From the NCBI RefSeq assembly GCF_002278035.1, contig NZ_CP022604.1:558001-622000 (forward strand): a DNA stretch of 64,000 bases, given 5' to 3'. Position numbers and translations under genes: made by a program. The notes beneath the pieces were generated by a model that was not told the origin of the DNA, ran no database searches, and saw nothing but the letters and a program-made list of their open reading frames with translations. Shown one piece after another: positions 52,674 to 61,791 of the stretch. Position 1 is the stretch's first letter. Each line of letters starts with the position of its first letter. Source of the DNA: Ochrobactrum quorumnocens. GTDB taxonomy: Bacteria > Pseudomonadota > Alphaproteobacteria > Rhizobiales > Rhizobiaceae.

Positions 52674-55600
52674 ATGGCAACAATCGTTCTGCAAGCGGTC
52701 GGTGCTGCTGTTGGCGGCATTTTTGGCCCCGTTGGGGCCGTGATCGGTGCTGGTTTGGGCGCTATGGGGGGCTATGCCGTTGATACCGCGATCATCAACT
52801 CGACCCGCCATATGGAGGGTGCACGTCTCAATGGTGGCCGCGTAGCAACAGCAGAAGAAGGTGCAGCACTACCCTTGGTCTACGGCACGGCACGACTTTC
52901 AGGTACATTGATCTGGGCGACACGGTTTGAGGAAAAGAAAACCACCGAACGCCAAGGCGGCAAAGGTGGTCCGAAAGTGACCAGCTATAGCTATTTCGGT
53001 AACGCAGCCTATGCTGTTGCGGAAGGCGAAATTGCTGGCATCCGTCGTGTCTGGGCTGATGGTCAGGAACTTGATCTCACTGAAGTCGATATGCGTATCT
53101 ATCTGGGCACGCAGGAACAACAGCCCGATCCTTTGATTGAGGCCAAGCAGGGTGCAGGCAATGCGCCTGCCTATCGTGGCACTGCTTACGTGGTGTTTGA
53201 GCGTATTCCGCTCGATGTGTTTGGAAATCGTCTACCGCAATTTCAGTTCGAGGTCATGCGGCCGGTTGGTAAGGTGGCGCGCGATATTCGTGCTGTCGCG
53301 CTCATTCCCGGGTCTACCGAGTTTGGCCTCTCGCCAAGTCCGGTCAGTGACAGGCCTTTCCCTGGTGAAAGCCGCACGCTCAACCGCAATGCGAAGCGCG
53401 GGCATAGCGATTGGACTGTCGCTATGGATGAGTTGCAGATGCTCTGCCCGAACCTGCGGCATGTGGCGATTGTTCTGCCGTGGTTTGGCAATGATCTGAG
53501 GGCTGGTGCGTGCACCATTCGCCCGGGCGTCACGCATCAGAGTTCATTCTCGTCGAGCCGGGCCTGGAAGGTAGAAAATATCACGCGTGCTGATGCGCAC
53601 CTTATTTCGACCAGTGGTGAGGGTGCTGCTTATGGCGGCACACCTTCAGATCAGAGCGTAATCGATGCAATCCGTGATGCGAAAGCGCGCGGCCTGAAGG
53701 TAACGCTTTATCCGTTCATCATGATGGACGTGCCAGCCGATAATCAATTGCCATCACCATATGGCGGTGTCGGCCAATCAGCCTATCCATGGCGCGGGCG
53801 TATCACTTGCCATCCTGCAATCGGTGTAGCTGGCTCACTTGATAAGACAGCCGAGGCAGGAAATCAGGTCACAGCTTTCGTCAACGGAACATGGGGTTAC
53901 AGGCGTTTCCTGAATCACTGTGCAAATCTGGCGTTGCAGGCCGGTGGCGTCGATGCCTTTTTGCTTGGCTCAGAATTGCGCGGGCTCACCAGCATCCGCG
54001 ACAGTCGTGAAAGCTTTCCGTTTGTCACACACCTTTGCACACTCGCCACTGAGATGCGCACAAAGCTTGGACAAAGCTGCCGCATTACCTATGGCGCGGA
54101 TTGGACCGAATATTTTGGTTATCAGGCGCAGGATGAAACCGGCGATCTGTTTTTCAATCTCGATCCGCTGTGGTCACATCCTGCGTTGGATGCAATTGGC
54201 ATCGACAATTATATGCCGCTTGCCGATTGGCGGGATGACGATTTTGATGGGGGAAATCCTGATAGCTTCGAAGGCCCTTATGATCTCAATGGTCTGACAA
54301 CCAGCATAGAAACGGGTGAGGGCTTCGACTGGTATTATGGGAGCAGCGAAGATCGTGTTGCGCGTATTCGTACTCCAATCAGTGATGGGCTTGCTGGTAA
54401 ACCTTGGGTCTATCGCTACAAGGACATTCGCGCGTGGTGGAGCAATCCCCATTATAATCGCATTGATGGCGCGGAGGCTGCCACACCGACAGCTTGGGTG
54501 CCGCAATCCAAGCCGATCTGGTTTACAGAACTCGGATGCCCGGCAGTCGACAAAGGGCCGAACCAACCCAATGTCTTTCCTGATCCCAAATCATCGGAAA
54601 ATGCGACGCCTTATTTCTCAAACGGTTCACGCGCCGATATCGGTATGGATCGTTTCCTGCGCGCACATTTCAGACACTGGCCTGAAAACAACCCGGTATC
54701 GTCGGTGTATGGCGGTTCGATGCTGGACATGGATCGCGTTTATTTGTGGTCTTGGGATACGCGACCATTTCCGGAGTTTCCGCTGAAAGGTGACGTATGG
54801 GGAGATACGCCGAACTGGCGCCTCGGTCATTGGCTTAACGGGCGTATCAGTGGAGTTTCGCTTGATGAACTGATAGCTGCCATACTGGCGGACTTTGGAT
54901 TGCCAGAGGCCGATTGTGCCGCGGCCGATGGGCACCTCACTGGTTTTGTGATTTCGGAACCGTCAACAGCACGTGGTGTTCTGGAGCCGCTGATGAACGT
55001 GTTTGGCGTCCATGGTTTTGAGCAGGCCGGGCGGTTCGTATTTCGGAGCGTCGCTCGTGCGGCACCGACGCTTGATGTAGTGCATATGTTGGTCGAGCCA
55101 CAGGATGGCGAAGCATTGAGTTCTGTTCTCGACGATCAGGGCGATCTGCCTTCTATTGCCGAACTATACTGCAACGATCCGATGCGTGACTTTCAGGTGC
55201 TTGGGGCCTCTGTGCGTCGGGATACAGGGCAGGGCACGGAAAGCCTTAGCCTGTCTGGTTCGATGGAAACTGGGCAGGCAACGGCTCTCGCCGAAAGCTG
55301 GATGGCGCGCCGCTATGCTGAACGGCGGACCGCGAGTTTCTCTTTGCCGTGGTCTGAAGCAGCGCTTCACGTCGGCGACCGTGTCCGGCTTGATGTCTTG
55401 GGCGGCGGGCGCGACTATGTCGTAACGGCGTTGGAAGACGGAGAAGTACGGGCTGTCAAAGCCGTCGCACTTGCACCGAATATTGTGTTTGCAGACAAAG
55501 GTGAAACTCCCAAGCTTCCGCCGGGAAAACCGGTCTCCGATATGAAGCCGATTTTCCATCTCATCGACCTGCCGCTTTGGCCGAGCGCGGAAGATCCCGC

Positions 55601-56486
55601 GGGTCAGTTCCGCATCGCTTGTCATGCGAAACCATGGCGTGGCGTCGCGGTTTACGCCTCACCGTCTGATGATGGCTTTGCCGAACGCAGCCTGATCAGC
55701 GAGCGCGCTGTGATGGGTGAACTGACAAAGCCAATTAAGGGAGCTCCAAGCGGACGTTTGATCGACGGGAATGCGATAGAACTTGTGCTTTATTCAGGTG
55801 AACTGGGATCAAAGCCGCTTGCTCAGATTCTGAACGGGGCCAATACGGCGTTTTTAAAATCTCCCAATGGAAAATGGGAAGCTTTTCAGTTTCTCGAAGC
55901 AGAGGAAATCGGACAAAACCGCTGGCGATTGAGCAGACTTTTACGCGGGCAGCTTGGTACGGAAACAGAAAGCCTTATTGAGAAGCCAGTCGGGACCCCG
56001 TTTGTATTGTTTGATGGTGGAGTGCAGGGCATAGGACTGCAAGCTTCTGAAATAGGGCTTGAGCTTAACTGGCGTATAGGGGCAGCAGGCAAATCATTCT
56101 CGGATGAATTTTTTGATACAGCGAAAGCGATCGGCGGCTTGCAAGCCCTGGAGCCTCTAAGCCCGGTACATCTCAAGACTGAACAACTCGAGAATGGTGA
56201 CTTATCCTTTCAGTGGGTCAGGCGAGGGCGGATCGATGCTGATAGTTGGATGGGCGCGGATATCCCGCTTGGTGAAGAGCGTGAAGTCTATCAGGTGGAA
56301 GTCTGGCAGTCCGATAAGCTGGTGCGAAGCGCACAGGTGCAGACCACGTCCTGGATCTATCCGAATCCAGAGCGCTTTGCTGAACTCGGCACGAATGAAT
56401 TCCAGATTCGCGTAGCAATGGTGAGTTCCAAAACAGGAGCCGGTGATTTCACTACGCTCGATACTTCAAACATTCTGTTAAAATGA
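52674..56486 (+). CDS. GTA tail tip / host specificity protein with TIM-barrel domain (g15)
   Basis: The 1270-residue protein has an N-terminal hydrophobic segment (ATIVLQAVGAAVGGIFGPVG), a phage tail region (PLVYGTARLSGTLIWATRFE), a glycoside-hydrolase-like TIM barrel (~400-720, with LGSELRGLTSIRDSRESFPF, YGADWTEYFGYQAQDETGDL, DAIGIDNYMPLADWRDDDFD, PIWFTELGCPAVDKGPNQPN) and tail domains to the end (PPGKPVSDMKPIFHLIDLP). It matches the GTA 'megatron' that forms the tail fibre hub and touches the recipient cell. It is full length and intact. Confidence 0.94.
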   Translation: MATIVLQAVGAAVGGIFGPVGAVIGAGLGAMGGYAVDTAIINSTRHMEGARLNGGRVATAEEGAALPLVYGTARLSGTLIWATRFEEKKTTERQGGKGGPKVTSYSYFGNAAYAVAEGEIAGIRRVWADGQELDLTEVDMRIYLGTQEQQPDPLIEAKQGAGNAPAYRGTAYVVFERIPLDVFGNRLPQFQFEVMRPVGKVARDIRAVALIPGSTEFGLSPSPVSDRPFPGESRTLNRNAKRGHSDWTVAMDELQMLCPNLRHVAIVLPWFGNDLRAGACTIRPGVTHQSSFSSSRAWKVENITRADAHLISTSGEGAAYGGTPSDQSVIDAIRDAKARGLKVTLYPFIMMDVPADNQLPSPYGGVGQSAYPWRGRITCHPAIGVAGSLDKTAEAGNQVTAFVNGTWGYRRFLNHCANLALQAGGVDAFLLGSELRGLTSIRDSRESFPFVTHLCTLATEMRTKLGQSCRITYGADWTEYFGYQAQDETGDLFFNLDPLWSHPALDAIGIDNYMPLADWRDDDFDGGNPDSFEGPYDLNGLTTSIETGEGFDWYYGSSEDRVARIRTPISDGLAGKPWVYRYKDIRAWWSNPHYNRIDGAEAATPTAWVPQSKPIWFTELGCPAVDKGPNQPNVFPDPKSSENATPYFSNGSRADIGMDRFLRAHFRHWPENNPVSSVYGGSMLDMDRVYLWSWDTRPFPEFPLKGDVWGDTPNWRLGHWLNGRISGVSLDELIAAILADFGLPEADCAAADGHLTGFVISEPSTARGVLEPLMNVFGVHGFEQAGRFVFRSVARAAPTLDVVHMLVEPQDGEALSSVLDDQGDLPSIAELYCNDPMRDFQVLGASVRRDTGQGTESLSLSGSMETGQATALAESWMARRYAERRTASFSLPWSEAALHVGDRVRLDVLGGGRDYVVTALEDGEVRAVKAVALAPNIVFADKGETPKLPPGKPVSDMKPIFHLIDLPLWPSAEDPAGQFRIACHAKPWRGVAVYASPSDDGFAERSLISERAVMGELTKPIKGAPSGRLIDGNAIELVLYSGELGSKPLAQILNGANTAFLKSPNGKWEAFQFLEAEEIGQNRWRLSRLLRGQLGTETESLIEKPVGTPFVLFDGGVQGIGLQASEIGLELNWRIGAAGKSFSDEFFDTAKAIGGLQALEPLSPVHLKTEQLENGDLSFQWVRRGRIDADSWMGADIPLGEEREVYQVEVWQSDKLVRSAQVQTTSWIYPNPERFAELGTNEFQIRVAMVSSKTGAGDFTTLDTSNILLK

Positions 56487-56499
56487 AAAAGGAAATTGC

Positions 56500-56706
56500 A
56501 TGATTGAAGATAAGCCTTGGTATCTGTCTCGTACTGTTTGGGCTGGATTGGTCGCTCTGTTTTTATCGTTGGCAGGCGCTTTCGGCCTTATCAGCGATAC
56601 GGTCGATCAGGGTGCTTTGACCGATATATTGCTGCAACTTGCGACCGGTATCGCCAGCCTTATTGCTGTCTTTGGCCGCTTAGGGGCAACTTCGCGCATT
56701 TCATAA
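56500..56706 (+). CDS. Holin-like small membrane protein at the end of the GTA cluster
   Basis: The 68-residue protein has two hydrophobic segments (TVWAGLVALFLSLAGAFGLI and LTDILLQLATGIASLIAVFG) separated by an acidic loop, and a short basic tail, like small phage holins. It starts 13 bp after g15, with AAAAAGGAAATTGC before the ATG. It may help release particles, although its function is not demonstrated. Confidence 0.65.
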   Translation: MIEDKPWYLSRTVWAGLVALFLSLAGAFGLISDTVDQGALTDILLQLATGIASLIAVFGRLGATSRIS

Positions 56707-56923
56707 TTTTACAAAGCGTGATAGCAAAGTTTTGAAAAGTGGCATAGTTCCGGAATGTTGACGAATGCTCCGGATAATATTATGCATAAAAACAACAGTT
56801 TAGAATGGCGTCAGCCGAGGGTATCTGGTTGATGCTGTTCTACAGACCAAAATTCCTTTGGGTCTATAAGCAGGGTGATCGTTCATGCATCGTTCAGCTG
56901 AGAGGCGCTATATAAGGGACATG
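56707..56923. other. Gap between the GTA cluster and feu genes
   Basis: The gap holds a degenerate repeat-like stretch (AATGCTCCGGATAATATTAT, GCATAAAAACAACAGTTTAG) and presumably the promoter of the FeuN-like gene. No ORF was found. Confidence 0.4.
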
Positions 56924-57220
56924 ATGAAACAGAACCCTGCTCTCAAAATTTTCGCGCTTCTGGCCGTTAGCATTGGTCTGTTGCCGGTTGATGCCGGTGC
57001 TTTGCCAATCGCTACGCCACAGAAGTCTAATCTTCTGGTCGCCGCGGCTGCGGATTGTGCGGCAGTGGGCGAACAAGTGGCTGCCTCACAGGGTGGCCAG
57101 TTGGCCAAGGCAACCCCGACCACACAGAATGGCCGCGCCATGTGTGTGATTGTGGTACTCGTACCTGGTCGCGATGGCGAACGCCCGCGCCGTGTAGAAG
57201 TAGCCGTACCCGCACAGTAG
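56924..57220 (+). CDS. Small secreted protein upstream of feuP (FeuN-like candidate)
   Basis: The ~98-residue protein has a signal peptide (KQNPALKIFALLAVSIGLLP... ending near AGALPIA) and a mature part with two cysteines (AADCAAVGEQVAASQGGQLA, RAMCVIVVLVPGRDGERPRR). In rhizobia a small periplasmic inhibitor, FeuN, is encoded just before feuP-feuQ, and place and size fit here; sequence identity could not be tested. ATG 56924 follows AAGGGACATG; ATG 56921 is equally possible. The TAG stop is the start of a mosaic repeat. Confidence 0.6.
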   Translation: MKQNPALKIFALLAVSIGLLPVDAGALPIATPQKSNLLVAAAADCAAVGEQVAASQGGQLAKATPTTQNGRAMCVIVVLVPGRDGERPRRVEVAVPAQ

Positions 57221-57324
57221 AGCAGTTCCAGTTACGATCGAATTGTTGAAACCGCGTCTCACTGTTTGTTCTTGCGCATTCTCCTACGCAAAACCGCTTC
57301 GCTCTTTTGCTGGAAATGCTTTAA
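57218..57324. repeat. Mosaic repeat between FeuN-like gene and feuP
   Basis: TAGAGCAGTTCCAGTTACGA...GTTGAAACCGCGTCT is followed by CTTGCGCATTCTCCTACGCA...CTTTTGCTGGAAATGCTTTAA. It lies inside the feu unit. Confidence 0.75.
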
Positions 57325-57349
57325 TGCGTCCCTGCGAGGAGCCTCAAAC

Positions 57350-58039
57350 TTGCGTATCCTGATCGTTGAAGACGACAAGGACCTGAACAGGCAGCTCTCG
57401 GATGCGATGGTTGCCACAGGTTATGTTGTTGATAGTGCTTTTGATGGCGAAGAAGGCCATCATCTGGGCGACACCGAACCTTACGATGCTGTGATCCTCG
57501 ATATTGGCCTTCCGCAGATGGATGGCATCAGTGTTGTGGAACGTTGGCGCCGCAGTGGTCGGACCATGCCGGTTCTGATGCTGACAGCGCGTGATCGCTG
57601 GAGTGATAAGGTTGCCGGTATTGATGCTGGTGCCGACGATTATGTCGCCAAGCCTTTTCATATGGAAGAGGTTCTGGCTCGATTGCGTGCATTGATCCGT
57701 CGCGCTGCCGGCCACGCGTCATCGGAATTGGTCTGCGGTTCTCTGCACCTAGATACAAAGACTTCAAAAGCCAGTGTGGACGGCGTGGCGTTGAAGCTGA
57801 CTTCTCATGAATATCGTCTGCTTTCCTATCTCATGCATCATATGGATGAGGTTGTTTCGCGGACGGAACTGGTCGAGCATCTTTACGATCAGGACTTTGA
57901 CCGCGATTCCAACACGATCGAAGTTTTTGTTGGCCGCCTGCGTAAAAAGATGGGCGTCGATCTGATCGAGACAGTCCGCGGCATGGGCTATCGCATCCGC
58001 TCGGACGGGCAAAATGACACGAAGGGGAACGGGAACTGA
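57350..58039 (+). CDS. feuP: FeuP response regulator (OmpR family)
   Basis: The 229-residue protein has a receiver domain (RILIVEDDKDLNRQLSDAMV; phosphorylated Asp in AVILDIGLPQMDG near residue 51; Lys in VAKPFHMEEV) and a winged-helix DNA-binding domain (LKLTSHEYRLLSYLMHHMDE, then NTIEVFVGRLRKKMGVDLIE, TVRGMGYRI). It starts at TTG 57350 with GAGGAG 9 nt upstream. FeuP/FeuQ of Sinorhizobium controls osmoadaptation and cyclic glucan export (ndvA); a similar role is inferred. Confidence 0.88.
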   Translation: MRILIVEDDKDLNRQLSDAMVATGYVVDSAFDGEEGHHLGDTEPYDAVILDIGLPQMDGISVVERWRRSGRTMPVLMLTARDRWSDKVAGIDAGADDYVAKPFHMEEVLARLRALIRRAAGHASSELVCGSLHLDTKTSKASVDGVALKLTSHEYRLLSYLMHHMDEVVSRTELVEHLYDQDFDRDSNTIEVFVGRLRKKMGVDLIETVRGMGYRIRSDGQNDTKGNGN

Positions 58040-58062
58040 AGCTTTTAAGCGTTTTCCCCCCT

Positions 58063-59424
58063 TTGCGTTCACTTGCGATACGCGTCGTCACCCTTTCGAC
58101 GCTCTGGGTCATTCTGGCACTCGTCGTTGTGGCCACGCTCATCAGTACCCTTTACGGCGATGCTGCACGCAACAATTTCGAACGACTTCTGACAGCGCAT
58201 CTGTTCAGTCTTGTTGGTGCGGTCAGTATATCGCCGGACGGTACGCTTCAAGGTCGGCCCGAGCTTGGTGAACTGCGTTATTCCAGCCCGCTGTCCGGCT
58301 GGTATTGGTCTGTTGATCCCGTTACTTCAAACATTAATGGCAAGTTGCAATCACTATCCTCAGTAGGGCGTATTGTGCCTGAATTACCAGTAAATCAGGC
58401 ACCGTTTGATAGCTCGTTTATGCGCAGCTATACGCTGCCGGGCTTAAATGGTGAAGAGCTCTATATCGTCGAAACGGAAGTCGTTCTTGACAATGAAAAC
58501 CGCGTTGCGCGCTTCCGCGTGATGGGTAACTTGAGTGAAGTCATGAACGAAATCTCTGATTTTCGCAGCAAGCTTGCTTTTTATCTGGCGATTTTCGGAC
58601 TTGGCAGCGTCTTTATCAATGCTGGCATTATTCTATTCGGCTTGCGGCCACTCGATAAGGTCCGTCAGGCATTGACCGACATTCGTGAAGGTCGATCAGC
58701 GAAGCTCGATACATCGCTTCCGATTGAAATTGCACCGCTCGCAAATGAGATGAATGCGCTGATTGAAAACAACCGGCGCATTGTTGAACGTTCGCGCACA
58801 CAGGTCGGCAATCTTGCGCATTCGCTGAAGACGCCTCTTTCGGTCTTGACCAATGAGGCGCGGGCGATGGGGGGCGAACAGGGGCGGGTTGTTCTTGAGC
58901 AGAGCGAAGCTATGCAGGTGCAGATACAGCATTATCTGCAACGCGCTCGTATAGCGGCACAAAGAGATAGCGTCGTATTCAGAACTCAAGTCACTCCAGT
59001 GCTTGAGCGGATGGAACGGGTGACTGCAAAGCTCAACCCGGCGTTCAAAATCATATTCAGAAATGTGTTGCCGGACGCCGTTTTTGCTGGCGAAAAAGAA
59101 GATCTGGAAGAGATTGTCGGTAATCTGCTGGAGAATGCAGGTAAATGGGGCCGCAGACAGATTAAGATTATTTTGCGACCGGCCGCAGATGCGCAACGGC
59201 AGTTTGAGATTTTGATAGAGGATGACGGTCCGGGCCTAGCTCCTGACAAGATCGAACAAGCACTCAAACGTGGCAATCGTGTCGATGAGACCAAACCGGG
59301 CACGGGGCTTGGATTGGCAATCGTTCAGGACACTGTGCGGGAATATGGTGGCACCTTGCATTTGGACAAAAGCAACTTGGGCGGACTACAAGTTCGCGTT
59401 GTGTTGCCGCTAACTGAAGATTGA
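58063..59424 (+). CDS. feuQ: FeuQ sensor histidine kinase
   Basis: The 453-residue protein has an N-terminal helix (RVVTLSTLWVILALVVVATL), a periplasmic domain (~45-165), a second membrane helix (LAFYLAIFGLGSVFINAGII), HAMP-like linker, HisKA with VGNLAHSLKTPLSVLTNEAR (His ~251) and HATPase (EIVGNLLENAGKWGRRQIKI, EDDGPGLAPD, GTGLGLAIVQDTVREYGG). TTG 58063 is listed as start, but a CTG at 58036 overlapping the feuP stop, after AACGGGAA, would add nine residues (starting KLLSVFPP) and fits a coupled start better. Confidence 0.87.
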   Translation: MRSLAIRVVTLSTLWVILALVVVATLISTLYGDAARNNFERLLTAHLFSLVGAVSISPDGTLQGRPELGELRYSSPLSGWYWSVDPVTSNINGKLQSLSSVGRIVPELPVNQAPFDSSFMRSYTLPGLNGEELYIVETEVVLDNENRVARFRVMGNLSEVMNEISDFRSKLAFYLAIFGLGSVFINAGIILFGLRPLDKVRQALTDIREGRSAKLDTSLPIEIAPLANEMNALIENNRRIVERSRTQVGNLAHSLKTPLSVLTNEARAMGGEQGRVVLEQSEAMQVQIQHYLQRARIAAQRDSVVFRTQVTPVLERMERVTAKLNPAFKIIFRNVLPDAVFAGEKEDLEEIVGNLLENAGKWGRRQIKIILRPAADAQRQFEILIEDDGPGLAPDKIEQALKRGNRVDETKPGTGLGLAIVQDTVREYGGTLHLDKSNLGGLQVRVVLPLTED

Positions 59425-59520
59425 TAGTTGTTTTTGCCACGAGGCGAACTAGAAGGTTAGACTTATTAGCTGCATCCTACGATAGTATGCATGCTCACTT
59501 TTTATGAAGGCCGGTTTGTT

Positions 59521-59967
59521 ATGATAATGGTATCAAGGTTTTCTGCTCCTCTTCTGATCGCTTCGATGGCGTTCATGCTTGCTGCCTGCGGAACATCCGG
59601 TGGTGGAAAAGGTTTGGGACTGACTTCGCTTGGTGGGTCGTCTTCCTCGGTAGAAACGCGTCCGAACTTGCTGGCACCGCTCGGGAATGGGCTTTTGGGT
59701 GGTTCGGCAGGGCAGTTGACCGCAAGTGACCGCAAGAAGGCACTTGAAGCAGAATATCGGGCCCTTGAATATTCGCCTGCTGGTAAAGCGGTTTCATGGA
59801 GTGGCAGTGGATCGACATCTGGGGATGTAACGGCGGCACAGCCTTACCAGGTCGGTTCGCAAAACTGCCGCCAATATACCCATACTTTTACAGTTGCAGA
59901 CCAACTGCAAACCGCGCGTGGTACAGCGTGCCGTAACGCCGATGGCAGCTGGACACCGCTCAACTGA
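59521..59967 (+). CDS. Outer-membrane-type lipoprotein (RT0821/Lpp0805 surface protein-like)
   Basis: The 148-residue protein has a lipoprotein signal (IMVSRFSAPLLIASMAFMLA) with lipobox LAAC, a Gly/Ser-rich linker and a C-terminal domain (RKKALEAEYRALEYSPAGKA, VGSQNCRQYTHTFTVADQLQ, TARGTACRNADGSW). This last part matches 17-kDa surface antigen-related proteins, with a C-x-Q-Y...C pattern. It probably acts at the cell surface; the function is unknown. ATG 59521 is used rather than 59491 because the signal begins there. Confidence 0.8.
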   Translation: MIMVSRFSAPLLIASMAFMLAACGTSGGGKGLGLTSLGGSSSSVETRPNLLAPLGNGLLGGSAGQLTASDRKKALEAEYRALEYSPAGKAVSWSGSGSTSGDVTAAQPYQVGSQNCRQYTHTFTVADQLQTARGTACRNADGSWTPLN

Positions 59968-60000
59968 TCGCTCTAAAGCACGATGCGTAAAATCAAAGAG

Positions 60001-60044
60001 TTAGAGCGTCCTTTGTGCGTCCGAAAGGACGCGCGGCGCTCTAA
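60001..60044. repeat. Single-module mosaic repeat
   Basis: TTAGAGCGTCCTTTGTGCGT...GGACGCGCGGCGCTCTAA is a single copy of the hairpin that also occurs at 23460, 32340 and 33510. Confidence 0.8.
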
Positions 60045-60126
60045 GCCTTTGCGGCGAATTGCCCTAGTCTGCAACTTCAGGCAGGTTAGTGTTGGTTTTT
60101 CCCTCGGCTGAGATTAAGTCTCAGCC

Positions 60127-61260
60127 ATGGAATTCTGGTTGACTGCCGCACTGCTGACTCTTGCAGCTACATTGACTGTTTTGTTGCCGTTGACACGGAA
60201 CAAGCAGGAATTTTTGCCCCCTGAAAAGAACGACCTAGAAGTGTATCGCGACCAGTTGCGCGAGGTTGAGGCCGACGCTGCGCGTGGCATGATCGACGCT
60301 CCCAGTGCCGAACAGGCTCGTATCGAAATCTCCCGACGCATCTTGAATGCCGAAAAGGCCAGTGCGGAATCGGCTGCCAATATGCAGAAAGCTCGATCCG
60401 GTCGGGTGCTGGCTCTCGCAGCGGTTCTGGCCGTTCCTTTGATCGCCTGGGGCATTTACCCGCTTTTCGGAACGCCTGACACGCCCTCGATGCCATTGGC
60501 GGCACGTCTGGCGAATAGCCCGCAAAATAGCTCGGTTGATGAACTTATTGCTCGTGCCGAAGCGCATCTTGCGCAAAACCCCGGCGATGCACGCGGATGG
60601 GATGTATTGGCACCGATTTATCTGCGGATTGGTCGCGGAGCTGATGCAGTCAATGCCTACCGTTCCGCAATTCGCCTTGAAGGTGAAAACTTCCAACGAA
60701 TTCTTGGTCTTGGCGAAGCTTTGATCGCAGTATCCGGTGGGCCAATTACCGCCGAGGCAGAAGGTCTGTTTGAAAAAGCGGCTGCGCTTGAGCCTGATGA
60801 CATCCGGCCTCAATATTACCTCGCGCAAGGCGAGATGCAGGATGGTAATGCAGATGGCGCGGTAAAAAGGCTACAGACGTTCCTTGATAAAGCACCGGCA
60901 GATGCGCCTTGGCGTGCACAGGTTGAGCAGACCATTGCGCGTATCCGCGGAATTGCTCCGCAAGCGCCTGCAAACGGTCCTACAACCGAGGATGTTGACG
61001 CTGCGGCCTCAATGAGCCCTGAAGATCGTCAGGCTATGGTTGAAGGTATGGTTCAACGTTTGGACGAAAGTCTTCGCGAAAATGGCGGGGATATCGATGG
61101 CTGGAAGCGACTTGTGCGCTCATATATGATCCTTAATCGCCGGGATGATGCACTTGATGCGCTGAAACGTGGAGTTGCGGCGTTGGATGGTGAAAAGCGG
61201 GATGAGCTAACAGGCTTTGCCGCAGGACTGGGTTTGGAAGCAGGGAGCGCAACACAATGA
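60127..61260 (+). CDS. cycH: Cytochrome c-type biogenesis protein CcmI (CycH)
   Basis: The 377-residue protein has two N-terminal hydrophobic helices ([40 protein letters not shown]) flanking a cytoplasmic loop ([33 protein letters not shown]) with the leucine-zipper-like pattern of CcmI, then a periplasmic TPR-like domain ([40 protein letters not shown]). CcmI brings apocytochrome c to the heme lyase. It is first in cycH-cycJ-cycK-cycL; the stop overlaps cycJ. Confidence 0.92.
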   Translation: MEFWLTAALLTLAATLTVLLPLTRNKQEFLPPEKNDLEVYRDQLREVEADAARGMIDAPSAEQARIEISRRILNAEKASAESAANMQKARSGRVLALAAVLAVPLIAWGIYPLFGTPDTPSMPLAARLANSPQNSSVDELIARAEAHLAQNPGDARGWDVLAPIYLRIGRGADAVNAYRSAIRLEGENFQRILGLGEALIAVSGGPITAEAEGLFEKAAALEPDDIRPQYYLAQGEMQDGNADGAVKRLQTFLDKAPADAPWRAQVEQTIARIRGIAPQAPANGPTTEDVDAAASMSPEDRQAMVEGMVQRLDESLRENGGDIDGWKRLVRSYMILNRRDDALDALKRGVAALDGEKRDELTGFAAGLGLEAGSATQ

Positions 61261-61754
61261 GTGCGACCGCAGAAAGCAGTGGACGTAACACAAAGCCAAA
61301 GGGTAGTTTAACCCGTACAGTGGGCCAGAGAAAGCGCAAGCGCCTGATATTGATCGGTGGTGCTTTGGCTGTTCTCGCTGTCGCGGTTGGCCTGATGCTT
61401 ATGGCTTTTAATCAGGACATTCGATTTTTCCGAACACCTGCCGATTTGACTGAACAGGAAATCACTTCGGGTGCCCGGTTCCGTTTGGGAGGCCTTGTTG
61501 AAGAAGGCTCCGTGATGCGAGAAGGCAGCGAATTGCGCTTTACCGTCACAGACACAATCAAGACCGTTAAAGTCGTCTTCGAAGGAATTGCTCCTGATCT
61601 TTTCCGTGAGGGACAGGGCGTCGTCGCGGAAGGCCGCTTCGGTTCTGACGGTGTATTTCGAGCTGATAATGTGCTCGCCAAACACGATGAAAATTATGTC
61701 CCGAAGGACCTCGCCGACAGCCTGAAGAAAAAGGGCGTTTGGGAAGGTCAATAA
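61257..61754 (+). CDS. cycJ: Cytochrome c maturation protein CcmE (CycJ), heme chaperone
   Basis: The 165-residue protein has a membrane anchor ([20 protein letters not shown]) and an OB-fold periplasmic domain: [40 protein letters not shown] and the heme-binding motif [13 protein letters not shown] with the covalent-heme His. It carries heme to CcmF. It lies in the cyc operon between cycH and cycK. Confidence 0.95.
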   Translation: MSATAESSGRNTKPKGSLTRTVGQRKRKRLILIGGALAVLAVAVGLMLMAFNQDIRFFRTPADLTEQEITSGARFRLGGLVEEGSVMREGSELRFTVTDTIKTVKVVFEGIAPDLFREGQGVVAEGRFGSDGVFRADNVLAKHDENYVPKDLADSLKKKGVWEGQ

Positions 61755-61791
61755 TGGGAAACGGACCAGTAATCGGAATTGGACAAAGCTT

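Noticed and set aside
42190-56706. Active temperate prophage
   Set aside because: No integrase, excisionase, repressor, replication gene or att repeats at the edges; gene order is that of a GTA.
429-60044. CRISPR array from the many short palindromes
   Set aside because: Repeats are dispersed, mosaic and at single sites; there is no regular spacing and no cas gene.
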